Source of the DNA: Costus lasius
Lineage: Eukaryota > Streptophyta > Magnoliopsida > Zingiberales > Costaceae
Direction of reading: 5' to 3'
NCBI GenBank assembly: GCA_027563935.2
Contig: CM050449.1
Span: forward strand, 61,818,056-61,882,055
Length of the DNA: 64,000 bases
Part shown: in pieces, positions 48,243 to 59,940 of the stretch
Layout: every line of letters starts with the position of its first letter
Numbering within the stretch: the stretch's first letter is position 1
Program-made: the position numbers and the translations under genes
The notes under the pieces: generated by a model
Told to the model about the DNA's origin: nothing
The model's input: only the letters and a program-made list of their open reading frames with translations
The model's database searches: none

Positions 48243-49475
48243 TCATGGTGAAGCAGGTGAATCAGTTCCAAAGTAAATAGTATGCAATTTTTTTCTTTTC
48301 CGTTGTCCAAAAAGTTTAGGCACTAATTCAAATATCCAAAATTTTAAATAAATCACAATTGACATGGCTTTCTCAAATATGCGAAAATCAAAATCAAAAT
48401 TTTCAACTTCACATAAAGGATATTCAATGATCTTCCTAAATTTATTAGAGAGTAAAATCACTAGTCCTTTCTTCAAAATTATATTTTCAATTGCCATAGG
48501 ACTTTGATCAAAAGATATAAGCATTGGATCATCAAAATAAACTTTTTGTCTCAAATTAGATTCCTCAATAAAACATTAATTTTCAATGAAATCAGAAGAT
48601 TCAACAGTAGATATGGGCAAAACATCAGAGTGAGATACATCAATGTTTGAAATATTCAAATCCTTTTCAAGTTCCTCATGTTCATCATCAAATAATTTAT
48701 CAATTTCAAAATTATCAACAAAATCATAATAAGATTTTTCTAAATTAGTCCCCTCATATCCTTCATCAGAATTAACCATAAATAATATATCATCAAAAGA
48801 ATCAATTTTATCAAAAGATGTTTTTTCAATTTCAATTTCCTCAAACTTTTCCACAAATACGTTATCAAAGGAAACAATTTCAAAATCATAGTGAGATGCA
48901 TTAATATCCACATAAGGTTTAATCTCAAAACAATCATAATCAGAGGGGGAATTTTCTAAATCAATTTCTTCAGTTTCCAAATCAAACTCAAATAAACAAG
49001 CTTGTTGTGCTATCCAGGTTTCTAGAATTTCAGAATTAGCAGTTAAATATTCTACTAGAGAAGCAAGCTGACTAATTATTCGCTTAAGATCCTCAATTTC
49101 CTTATTTTGATTTGTCATGAATTGGGTTTGATTTTACATGAATTTTTCAAGCATGGATTCTAACCTATATTCTTCAATGTCCTCAAAATATGGTTTAGAA
49201 GCATGATTTAAGCAATCCTCATGAAAAGAAGTTTGATTTTCCCATCTAGAATTATAATGATCATCTTGATACCATGATGAATTAGAATTTTGAGGCATTA
49301 AAATATGGCAATCAGAAGTATAATGATCAAAGCTTCCACAAATATCACATCTAACAGAGTGCATATAAGAGTTAAACTTATCTTGAAGTGTGCACAATGA
49401 ATCATCTTAATACCTTCCTTGTGGCATATATTCCTCACCACTTTTAGTTGCCCAGGAGTTGTGATAAAAAGACAT
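48243..49475 (-). pseudogene. LARD zinc-knuckle/acidic protein, three TAA interruptions
   Basis: One minus-strand frame of 411 codons runs from the ATG at 49475 (MSFYHNSW) to TGA at 48243. It is broken only by TAA codons at 49407-49409, 49134-49136 and 48576-48578, with no frameshift. Order: N-terminal region, zinc knuckle (CDICGSFDHYTSDC), a helical Gln/Asn-rich stretch (NQTQFM..NQNKEIEDL..QLASLVEYL) like the end of Athila gag, then a strongly acidic stretch of about 180 residues rich in Asp, Glu, Phe and Ser. No capsid domain precedes the knuckle; only about 250 bases separate the ATG from the PBS. In all three cases a CAA (Gln) or GAA codon could give the TAA by one change. Function unknown. 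It may be a nucleic-acid-binding remnant of gag. Confidence 0.7.
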
Positions 49476-49726
49476 ACTTTCAAATCTATGAAGAACAGAA
49501 AGATAATCTAACACTAATCATTCAAATTTTTCTTTTTTTTCATAATATAGAAAAAAAATAGAAAATAATAAACACAAGCAAATTCACAAATTTCAGAAAT
49601 CACAGTTCTGTCACAACCTGTGAAAATCCAAAACCTGCAAAAATAGAAAAAAAAAGTTAAATGTAAGACAAATAAAACTTAATCTAGCAATACTAATAAC
49701 TATTTTAATATTAACAAAACTAAGGT

Positions 49727-49743
49727 CCCCGGCAACGGCGCCA
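49727..49743 (-). other. Primer-binding site of LARD, Asp tRNA
   Basis: The plus strand CCCCGGCAACGGCGCCA equals the plant tRNA-Asp 3' end over 17 bases. It is followed by AAAACT and the LTR at 49750. Confidence 0.95.
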
Positions 49744-49749
49744 AAAACT

Positions 49750-51808
49750 TGTTGTATCCCAACAAGTAAGTAGACAAAACTTATTTCTGAAGTCGCAGCC
49801 AAAACTTATTGTATGGCGCACAGGGACTTGTCACCCCCTGATACGGCTCCAAAAACGTGTTGAGTTACGATACTTGTTGTTATCTCCGCAAGTGCATGGA
49901 TACTCGAAGTAATAAAGAAAGATATCAAACTCACAAAGACCTATGTTGTCAAGAAATAATTGATTTCTTCCTATATAGGCAAACAAATAAAAGTAAAGAT
50001 CGAAAACATACGGGAAAATACTATCAGAGAGAAACTAGGACTAGGGTTTCATTCACTTTAATTTTCATGACTAGATATATAAGGATATTCATCAATCAAA
50101 TTCCATTATGATAAAGGCATAATTTACTTTGTAAAGAGATTAACTCACTTTCGTGCAAATAACCATGCAGAGACCAATCTTCGCTTTCGCGCAAGATTTA
50201 TCCCAAGTTAATGATAAGTAAATCATCAAACAAAGAACTCGAGGATCACTTTCATCCATCCGAGTTCTAAGTTGATCGACTCGAGTGGAAACTCAAGGAT
50301 CACTTTCGTGCATCCGAGTCTCAACACAAGTTCTACCTATGGTTCTCCAACGTTCCAATCTTCACTTTCGTGCAAGATCTCCACGTTTGACACAATAACT
50401 CAATCCTAGGTTCATAATTATCATCATGGCAATTTAGACTACTAAAATAAAGAAATAAGAACTTAACCTAATTTCTTACGGTGAGTTCCTATAAATCAAT
50501 TTTAGGGTTCCAAGATCTCAAGCAAATCACCTTTCGGTCCTTATTGCGAAAACTCTAAATCATGATGACAAAAAGTAAACTAAGGAGAATCTTAGAGCAA
50601 TAATCGCATAGGTAAAATTATCAAAGTAGAATAATCATGATGAAAGCAAAAAGTATCTAGTCGTTAAGAAAGTCAAAGGGAATTACTCCCCCATGTCCCA
50701 AAGAGTGTTTAAGCTAGCATGGTGAAGAAAATACAATATTCAATTGTTTTAGAAGATAAAAAATCAAAAGAAAAGAAGTTTTAGGAAAATACACCACGGT
50801 TGTGAAATTAAACACAGCCATAATTTGCAAAGGAGGACGATGAATAGTAGCGGCGCTTCCTTCTTCTTTGATTTCTCATCCAATTGATCTCCTTTCGTTC
50901 TGAAACTTCTGGTATATTGTCTCCTCCTCCAGGCGAAGCTTAAGTATGAATTTCACGGTCGGAGATACTTTGGATTTGTTGCGGAGGCGGAACCCTAGGT
51001 GGCGGCATGTAACTCGATTTCTCCCTGTACAGTTGATGAAAATTGGGGCTTTTGGTGTCTTCGTGATCCTCTCATCAAAAGCTCCCCTTCTTCTTCTTAC
51101 GGCATAAAATTTAAAGGTCTGGATCATCCGCAATCTTCTCCGCAAAAATCGGGCTTCAAAATTGACTGTGGAGTCGCATTCAAAAATGAAAATACGGCAG
51201 TGTAATATTTCACGACAGTGCCGTAAAATCGCTCGCGTTCTCTGATCTGAATTGTCTGGAAAATACGACACCGTATAATGGTCCACGGTACTGCCATAAA
51301 ATCGGCTGAACTCTCTAGTCAAAATCATCTAGAAAATACGACCCATGTCAAAGTTTACGGTAGTGTCGTAAAATCAGGAATTATCTCTGTTCTGAATGCG
51401 CATCAAAATACGGCAGTGTTAAATTTTACGGCAGTGCCGTATTTTTCATTAAACCTTATGGTCGGAAATTCCACCAATTTACAGCAGTGCTCTGATATTA
51501 CGGTATCGTACGAAAAAACGGTACCGTAATATTGAATACAGCACTACTGTATTTTGGTTGGTTGCTCTGATTTGCGTGAAATTTGTCAAGTGATCTCCTC
51601 TTGATGATGGTAACTTTTTCATGTCTTTGATTTTTCTCGAAAATGCCTCAAAATAGTGCCTTTTATCTAAATATCATAAAAAACCAAAATAGAAGTAGAT
51701 TTTGCAATATTTGATAAATTTAGCATAAAAATAAGCAAAAGATCTTCAATTTAGCATGAATAGATATATAAAATGATACAAAATATACTATATATTTTGG
51801 TGTCATCA
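49750..51808 (-). repeat. LARD 5' LTR (2059 bp)
   Basis: TGTTGTATCC start and TGTCATCA end, mate of 34544-36572. It includes the TACGG array (about 51190-51560, with TACGGCAGTGCCGTA at 51427-51441) and the stem-loop near 50807-50830. It is followed by CCTTC, the target copy. Confidence 0.93.
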
Positions 51809-52237
51809 CCTTCGCAAGGAAACTTGTTGGCCCTGGACATAACGGTTAGGAATGGACTTGTCTAGATTTCATATGTGCTAGGCACATGATGAAACTCTAG
51901 AGGCAACATTGAGAGGTTAGGGTTTCATGCTGTATCCAGCCCTCACTGGACATGAAATGCCTAGACCGTCTCAACAATGGGAGTTGCTTGGATCAACCGG
52001 CCGGCGTGCCCACCTTAAGAAACATGGGTCACTTTGTGCATCTCATCCCACCCTCGTGGGACGCGAAGCCTCATGTGGAATGAGGATCTCATCTCACTAG
52101 GAAATCTTAAATTTCCCGATTGACTTTGTGGGTTGTCAATTCAATTAAAATAGTGGGAGCCATAATCATTTAAAACAAGTCCAGTTTAAATGATTCAAAG
52201 TAGTACTAATCTGTTGTTTCTTGGTTGTTGTAGAACA
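51809..52237 (+). mobile_element. copia-4 leader, continuation
   Basis: Picks up where 34543 stopped. Contains a CCCACCCTCGTGGG hairpin block followed by GACGCGAAG (about 52035-52060), equivalent to the GACGCGGAG block before gag in copia-2 and copia-3. A TTGTTGTAG acceptor-like sequence lies directly before gag. Confidence 0.8.
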
Positions 52238-53248
52238 ATGGCTATGAACAATGGCAGATGGTCACTGCGATATACCCTGGAAAGGGATAAGTTGGTTGGA
52301 TCCAACTTACAGGATTGGTATATGAACTTGAGAAATGTGCTCAAGCTCGAGAGGAAGCTCTATGTCCTTGAGCAGCATATTCCTGAGCCACTTCCATGCT
52401 CGGCCTCAGTGGCTGAGAATGATGCTTATGATAAGCATCAGGCCGATACTTTGGAGGTTGCTAATTTAATGCTAACCAACATGTCGCCCAAATTAAGAGG
52501 GCAATATGAATATAAGAGTGCCTCTGAGATTATTTCTAATCTAAGGTAGCTCTTTGGTGAATTGGTTGAGCTCAACCCTCCTAAAGTAGACGTTCAATGT
52601 GTTAAGTCGAAAGGCTTAACTAAGACATTGAAGATAAAGATGGAAAGAGTCAGGAATAACAAGTGCTACTCATGTGGAGGACCACCTCACATGATAAAGG
52701 ACATCATGCAACTTCAGAATGAGAAGAAGAGAAGCAAGGCTTCGTCTTCATGCTCAGGTATTTATGTTACAGAAGTCAACCTTTCTACTTCTATGTCATG
52801 GGTATTGGATACTGCATGTGGAGCTCATATTTGTACAAATATGCAGGGGCTCAAGAAAAGTAGATCAGTGCGGCCTAGAGAGATTAACCGACGAGTTGGA
52901 AACGAGGGACATGTTGCTACTGTTGCTGTAGGAATTTTGACTCTCTCCCTGCCTTCTGGACTTCAATTAGAACTAGATCACTGCTACTATGTACCTTCAC
53001 TTACTAAAAACTTTGTATCCATTCCTTGCTTGGCAAATAAAGGATTTAAGTTTGAAATAAAGGAGAACTCTTGTTCTTTCTCATTTGCAAACATGTTTTA
53101 TGGGAAGGGTACTTTATGCAATGGGTTATATGTCTTGGACATGGATAGTTCTATTTGTAACATAAATAATGAAAGGACCAAACTGAGTGGTTCAGTTGGT
53201 GCTTTCCTATGGTCGATTAGCCCATATAAATAAGAATCGCATCCAACA
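52238..53248 (+). pseudogene. copia-4 gag and protease, decayed
   Basis: ATG at 52238 begins a gag related to copia-2 (LERDKLVGSNLQDWY, LERKLYVLE). A TAG stops it at 52547-52549, and about 100 codons of the gag C-terminus are missing. The zinc knuckle has lost its last Cys (CYSCGGPPHMIKDI). Protease follows (WVLDTACGAHI). A short deletion after FLW (about 53209) shifts the frame; in the shifted frame RLAHINKNRIQ of the GAG-pre-integrase finger is clear. The coding region is then cut by the solo LTR at 53249. Confidence 0.85.
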
Positions 53249-54577
53249 TGTCACACCCCTAGAATCATCATCAAAATAAAATTTTCCATTCCCAGGATTC
53301 AAGACATTTCAAAGTTTGGAATCATATCAACACCATATATAGACTTCTAGGGTTGCAACAATATCACAATAACAACAATACTAATCATAAGCTAACACTA
53401 TCTCACAACACATAGTCATATATGATCAAACTTTATTTATACAATAAACGAATGGTCACATTATGTTATCACTTACAACATTCTTCTTACTCCTCCTACA
53501 CTCCCAAAATAACATATACAAACCAAAATATCATATACAACTCATCAAAGCCAAAAAATAAACCAACTAGCATTTATTCCTTTAGCACTTCTTCTATTGC
53601 CCCAAGGAAAAGCAACCAAAAGTTAACCTGTAATAGATATCAAATCAAAAGAGTGAGTTATGGAAAACTCAGCAAGATCTACCATGCCCATGGAAGAAAA
53701 TATAAGTTTTATTACTACTTTGGAACATAGATTTTCATGGAAATCATTGTACAACCAAATCAATATTTAAAAAAAAAACATGACAATCCAAAAGCATGAA
53801 GAACAAGAGCATATGAATAGCTTAGAGAAACTCAAGCATGGGGGCAATGGTAATTTCATGATCTCATGGTATTCAAACAAAATGTCATAGTAACAAATAT
53901 GGTATCATGGTATCATATCATGTGTGTCAAATATCAAAGTCTCTATCCAAGCATCAAATAAAGAGTCATATCTCATGAATATCAAAGCCTCATAGCAGAG
54001 TTGTGTCTCGTGAATATCATACAAAGAATCATACAAAGAATAGTGGGAACCAAAGCAAACAAAGTTCGTCCAAGCAAACAAAATCCTCCATGTCAGGAAG
54101 AGAGACTAACCCACGTCTGGGAAGTCCACAAAGCAAAAAGGCCGGCAGGGGCTCGCCATGGCCCAACCAAATGTAAATGGAGGGATCTAGAGGTGGCTTC
54201 CATGGATCTCAAGAGGTGACAAACAATTACAAATTGAAGAGGTCCATGTAGCACTTTAGCACTTAGATCCACCTCCATAGCCAAATTCCCATAATTGGGA
54301 TTAAATCATTTTCCCACTATAAGATGTAAGGGCCAAAGAACAATGGTATCAAAACAAATCAAAGTAACACAATGGCATGATTGGCCTTCATACAATTTGC
54401 CCTTACATCATGATCATTGATCCATAGTATCAAAGGTAACAAATCAAAGGTAAATTATCAAGCTCATTAGGTCAATCAAAGGTAAATATCAAGCTCATTT
54501 GAAGTGTCATGAATCAAATAACTACAAAGATGATCAATTTGTAACATTATAAGCTTGGAGTGTAACACAACAACATA

Positions 54578-55567
54578 GGGCTAGTTTGGTTCTGCTGCGC
54601 TGCTACAGCTGCGCTGTAATAGCTGCACTGTCACTGTAGCACATGCTTTTAAGGGTGTTTGGTAGATATAATTGTGATGTCACTATAGCAACTATTATTA
54701 AAATTATTTTATAAATTTATTGTGTTGTTGATGTTGTTAATAAGTAAATAAATCATAATTTAATATATTAAAGTTAAAATAAAATATATTTTATAATATT
54801 ATAATAAAATTATATATTTAATATTTAATATTTAATATTTAATATCTTATATTATAATAAAATTATATAATTTAATATTTAATATTTTTTATTAAAATAT
54901 TATAAATAAATTATATATTTTATAATAAAATAAAATAATAAATAAATAAATAGTAATTTAATAAAATATATTAAAGTTAAAATTATATATTTTTTATAAT
55001 AAAATAAAATAATTAATTAAAATAAAATATATAATATAATATAATTAATAAAATAATATTAATATAGTAATTTATTAATTTTATTTGTAAAATAATTAAT
55101 TTAAAATTAATAAATATTATATTACTAAATATACATGAAAATATATTTTTATTAAATTTATTTTTAATTAAAATTAATAAATATTATATTACTAAGTATA
55201 TATTAAAATATATATTTATTAATTTTATTTGTAAAATAATTAATTTAAAATTAATAAAATATTATATTACTAAATATATATTAATATATATTTTTAATAA
55301 AATATAATATTATATATTATATATGTTTATATAATAATACAATAAATTATTAATTTAATATAAAACCTCATTGAATGAACTGTAGCATCACATGGCTATA
55401 GTTATTCGGTAGCCGGCAGTTGTGAAAGCTGGAATTTACAGCTTTCGGCTACAGTGTAAAAAATGGTACTGTTTTGCAACAAAATCACCTATCCAAACGC
55501 CAAGAAAAGGGCCACCGCAGCTGTCCGTCGCCTCACCGCAGGAAGCGACGGAGTGCCAAATGGGGCC
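54578..55567. mobile_element. TIR-type AT-rich insertion, MITE-like (about 990 bp)
   Basis: Left end GGGCTAGTTTGGTTCTGCTGCG; the right end reversed reads GGCCCCATTTGGCACTCCGTCG, about 65% alike over 26 bases. Subterminal CTGTAGC/GCTACAG blocks occur on both sides. ATA flanks each end (54575-54577, 55568-55570). The core is nearly all A/T. No transposase. It resembles Tourist/PIF-type or hAT-type MITEs with GTTTGG ends, but the family is uncertain. Confidence 0.45.
54700..55370. repeat. AT-rich low-complexity core
   Basis: About 670 bp of near-pure A/T with TTTAATATTTAATATT and TAAAATAAT runs. Nothing coding. Confidence 0.9.
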
Positions 55568-56910
55568 ATAGTCTCCAAGAAGAGTTATAATGCAAGGAAA
55601 GAAGAGAACCTTGCAATGTGAATCAGCCCAAGTCATTCAAACGAATTATATGGACATACTACATAGAACCATATAAATTAGGAGTCATTGAAACCGTATT
55701 CAAGTTTCCTTTTCAATAAACTGGGTTTGAAACCATTTGGCCAAGTATGTACAAAGATATGGTGATTAGAGTAACAAAAGGTTAAACTGCCCTGCTCCCA
55801 GAAATTTCAGGGCATTGACTGAAACAATGCAATCGGTATCAGATTTGGACGCATATGAAAGATATTCAATATATGATCCGTTGGAAAGCCCGTTGAATCT
55901 ACTTTCGTGGCCAACAAGAATGACTCAAATCCGAGTTGTCAATCATACGTTATACATGAAATACCACAAGTAGGTCAGTCTACTGTGACAGAATTTGGGT
56001 CCTGAATGTTATTGTATACTTCATACCCTCGCTCTCAATAAGTATATGCAATATTGGATCCGTTGTAAAGATTTTCAAGTCTTCTTTTACACAAATCAAG
56101 TTTCAATTCATGATCATTTGCGTAGACAAAGTTACATCACAAATACCACCATAAGGTCAGATTTGCATAACCAAATCACCATAAACCATGATTTACCATC
56201 CTCCACATTCATTTGCTAACATAAAATCATACAAATTCCTTATAATTTCAATCAGAGGTAGATCAACAAATTGAAATCATAAGTTATACGAAAATATACT
56301 CATTTTGAAAATACAAATGTAGGGCAAAACATAGAAACTTGCCTTAATAGACTTTTCTTCCATTTCTCCTCTTCTTTTCCACTTGGAAACCACTTGAACG
56401 CCTCTACTCTTCTTTCCCCCTCAAGACAAACGAAAGTTCTGGTCAAAAAGTCAATTTTCACTCAATTTCCTTATTTTCCCCCTTACTAGCATGAGGTGTC
56501 TTCTCATACAAGCTTGAGGTGTTTTCTCATACAAGCTTGAGGTGGCCAACATGCATGCACGCATGTGGCGTCATCTTGTTAATTCTATTTTCTTGAAATC
56601 ATAAGGTGGTTTCATACTTTTCTCCTCCATTAAAAACAATATTTTAGTTTCTCTACTTCAACAACTAGTATCAAATTCCCTATAAGTTTATTATATGCTC
56701 TAAATAGTGAAATTACCTTTTTGCCCCTTTCTTTTCACATAAATCCCAATGAGTCCTTGTAATCCCAATGAGTTCTAGTATAACTCTTGAGTTGTAAGTG
56801 CAAGACCATTACACAAGGAACCCTTAAATATCACATTATACAATGATTTCAAATGGAATGCTATCACACAAGGATGTCTTCATAGAAAAATGATTGCATG
56901 GGGTATCACA

Positions 56911-59156
56911 CAACTCCATGCAAATGGGTCATGGTGCTTTCCTAGAGAATGTGGGATCCTATCCCAACTCACTCCTCCTGGAACACCTCAATGGAATGGT
57001 GTGTCTAAAAAGAAAAATCAAACCTTGTTGGACATGGTTCGGTCTATGATGAGTCATGCAACTCTACCTCTCTCATTCTGGGGGCATGCACTTGAGACAG
57101 CTTCTCTGATACTGAATAATGTTCCATCTAAGAGTGTCTCCAAGATACCATACGAGGTATGGAGTGGGAGATGCCCTAATCTCACTTTTATCAGGATCTA
57201 GGGATGTGAGGCTTATGTCAAACGTCAGGATTCTAACAAGCTAGAACCTAGATCTAATAAATGCATATTTATGGGGTACCCTAAGGAAACTAAGGGTTAC
57301 TACTTCTATGTTCCCACCGAGAATAAAGTTTTTGTTGTTCGGGGTGCTGTCTTTCTTGAAAAAGAATTTCTCATGAAAGAAGTTAGTGGGAGGAAGTTTG
57401 AATTGGACGAGATCTAAGTGCAACTATAGGACACAGAGATGGAACCTGAGCCACCTGCACCGGTTGCTGGGCAACCTGAGGCTCAGACACAGGTCCCACG
57501 TAGGTCTGGGAGGATTTGTCGTGCACCTGAGAGGTATGGGTCACTGCCAACCCAACACGACGGGATCTTCATCATTGATGATGAGCCCAAGACCTATGAT
57601 GAGGCAGTCAGTGGACCAGACTCCGAGAGATGGCTTGAAGCCATGCGATCCGAGATGGATTCCATGTCAGCTAACCATGTCTGGGATTTGGTTGAGCTAC
57701 CTGATGGGGTAAAACCTATAGGGCATAAATGGGTCTTCATGAGGAACACAGACATGGATGGCAACATAATTACCTATAAAGGTAGACTAGTGGCTAAGGG
57801 ATTCAAACAAGTCAACGGGGTAGACTATCTTGAAACCTTCTCGCCGGTTGCCATGATCAAATCCATTCGGATTTTGATTGCTATAGCTGCATATCATGAC
57901 TATAAGATATGACAGATGGATGTGAAGACAACGTTCCTTAATAGGAAGCTGACTGAGGAGGTGTACATGACACAACCAGATGGCTTCATCCATCTTGCAG
58001 ATGCTAGTAAAGTCTGCAGGATAAAGAAATCCATTTATAGATTAAAGAAAGCATCTTAAAGTTTGAATCTTCGGTTTGATGAAGCTGTGAGAGATTGTGG
58101 CTTTATCAAAAGCGAAGATGACGCCTGTGTATACAGAAAATTCAATGGGAGCTTGGTGACTTTTCTGGTCTTGTATGTCGATGACATACTGCTCATCGAA
58201 AACGACATCCCTAGTCTTCAAGACGTGAAGACATGGTTAGGGAAGTGTTTCGAGATGAAGGACTTAAGGTAGGCCGCCTATATCCTAAGCATGAGGATCT
58301 ACCGGGATAGATCCAAGAGGCTCTTGGCCCTTAGTCAGAGTCCGTACATTGATAAGGCCCTGGAGAGGTTCAACCTAGAGCAATCCAATAAGGGATACCT
58401 TCTAGTGAGACATGGCCTTACACTCTCAAAGAGCTAGTGTCCTACCACACAAGCTGAGAGGGATGACATGAGTCGAGTGCCCTATGCTTCGGCGGTGGGA
58501 TCAATCATGTATGCAATGTTGTGTACTAGACCAGACATGGCTTATGCTGTGAGCATAACCAGCAGATACCAATCCAATCCAGGATTACAGTACTGGGTGG
58601 ATGTAAAGAACATCCTTAAGTATCTGAGAAGAACTAAGGATCTGTTCTTGGTCTATGGGGGACAGGAAGATCTCAGTATGCAGAGCTACACTGATGCGTC
58701 GTTCCAGTCTAACCCTGACGGCTTTAGATCGCAAGCCGGCTATGTGTTCAAGATGAATGGAGGTGTTGTATGCTGGAAGAGCTTCAAGCAATCCACCATA
58801 GCTGATTCTACAACTAAGGCTAAGTATGTGGCTGCTTATGAGGCAGCCAAAGAAGCTGTTTGGATAAGGAAGTTCATTTCTAAACTTTAGGTGGTTCCTA
58901 GTGTAGTGGATCCCATTGAACTCAACTGTGACAACAACGGTGCAATTGCACAAGCAAAGGAACCAGGGTTTCATCAAAGGTCCAAACACATACTCAGGAG
59001 ATTTCACCTGATCAGAGAGATCATTGACAGAGGTGATGTTAAGATTAACAGAGTTGACACAGAGAACAATCTAGCAAACCCATTGACCAAGGCTTTGGCA
59101 CAGTAGAAGCATGATGGTCACGCTAGAGATATGGGGTTGAGATTCCTCAACCTCTA
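56911..59156 (+). pseudogene. copia-4 integrase-RT-RNase H, decayed
   Basis: Resumes the copia-4 frame. Just after LHANGS about 115 codons of integrase are missing, including the first two catalytic Asp residues, and it continues with RECGILSQLTPPGTPQWNG. RT (TDMDGNIITYKGRLVAKGF, LYVDDILLIE) and RNase H (SYTDASFQSN, NNLANPLTKAL) are recognisable. At least nine stops interrupt it (for example 57199, 57911, 58272, 58437, 58890 and 59105 regions), most at former Trp, Gln or Arg codons. It is the most decayed copia of the window. Confidence 0.88.
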
Positions 59157-59163
59157 GGTCTTA

Positions 59164-59178
59164 GTGCAAGTGGGAGAT
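59164..59178 (+). promoter_or_regulatory. Polypurine tract of copia-4
   Basis: GTGCAAGTGGGAGAT directly before the 3' LTR start TGTTGGTG, the same tract as in copia-2 and copia-3. Confidence 0.9.
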
Positions 59179-59940
59179 TGTTGGTGTATATGCCCTAAGA
59201 CCTAGTTTTGGTCCATCTTTGTACTACTTAACTCTGATATTTATATATCTTTCTAGCATTGTCATTATCTTTGTTTGTTTACATCTGCGATTACGTACTC
59301 ACATGTAATGTCCTTGGAGACAGATTGGATTTATGCTCATAAATTATTGTCCCCAGTCGATGTACATGAGTGAATATGGGACAGCTCTGGTACTTGTGAG
59401 ACTGGTATATGGGCTGGTTTGGCACAAGGTGCTAACGTAGACATATGGGTATATCGGTGGTGGATATACTGGATAGACCCGTTGTGAGCCAATGACTTAG
59501 TGTCATGAGTTATCCTCATAAGTGACAGGAGATGCATTGATCCCTTAACTTGAGGTCATTGACTATTCTATATGGTTAGGGATATGCTTTGATACAACCT
59601 AACTCATCGCCGTAGTTAGGAGGTAATAATGGTTGTCATTGAGCATGTCACGACCCATATGAGAAGGTCAATGGACAGACAGAGGATTTACCCCTTCCTG
59701 AAGGAAGCTTGATATCCATGGAGCTCCTCTATGGTTCTATGACTGAAAGTGTATGGCCATACCTAGGTGAGAACCTGATTTAGTCATAACCATGTGATTG
59801 GGTGAAAACAAGTGGTTACACACTTGTCCAATCGGATATCAGTTCGGCAAAGAGACTGTAATGCATTTGTACCTAGTCGTGACGAAGGGGATGTCGATGT
59901 CGATATCCATTCCGATGACTTGGGTAGCAGCGATGCACTG
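59179..59940 (+). repeat. copia-4 3' LTR, first part
   Basis: Starts TGTTGGTGTATATGCCCTAAG. Order of blocks parallels the copia-3 LTR (GGTATATC..ATACTGGATAGACCC, GTATGGCCATACCTAG, CACTTGTCCAATCGGA). Cut at 59940 by a solo LTR and resumes at 61711. Confidence 0.85.

Larger units (their letters stand above)
34544..51808 (-). mobile_element. LARD-like non-autonomous Ty3 element, with copia-3 nested
   Basis: LTRs at 34544-36572 (2029 bp) and 49750-51808 (2059 bp) flank an internal region of about 4.1 kb once copia-3 is removed. CCTTC at 34539-34543 and 51809-51813 is a perfect 5 bp target duplication. An Asp-tRNA PBS lies beside the right LTR, so the element reads on the minus strand. There is no protease, RT or integrase. 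The only coding remnant is a zinc-knuckle protein (48243-49475). LTRs, PBS and knuckle resemble the Athila-like element at 7285-11294, its probable source of proteins. No clear polypurine tract was found next to 36572. Confidence 0.9.
53249..56910 (-). repeat. Solo LTR in copia-4 (3662 bp with nested TIR element)
   Basis: Starts TGTCACACCCC and ends GGGGTATCACA on the plus strand, so the ends are inverted (TGTGATACCCC / GGGGTGTGACA), the form common in Ty3 LTRs. Flanked by CAACA (53244-53248) and CAACT (56911-56915), a near-perfect 5 bp duplication. Deleting it restores the copia-4 frame exactly from RIQ to LHANGS. No internal retroelement region is present, so this is a solo LTR, probably left by LTR-LTR recombination. 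Small open frames inside are not genes. Confidence 0.75.

Noticed and set aside
54578..55567. Firm assignment of the AT-rich insertion to PIF/Harbinger or hAT
   Set aside because: Terminal repeats are imperfect and the ATA flank is neither the TWA duplication of PIF elements nor an 8 bp hAT duplication.
53197..56944. 13 bp direct repeat TGGTGCTTTCCTA at 53197 and 56932, considered as a target duplication
   Set aside because: Copia-4 coding homology continues past both copies towards the insertion, so the true edges are 53249 and 56910. The repeat looks coincidental.
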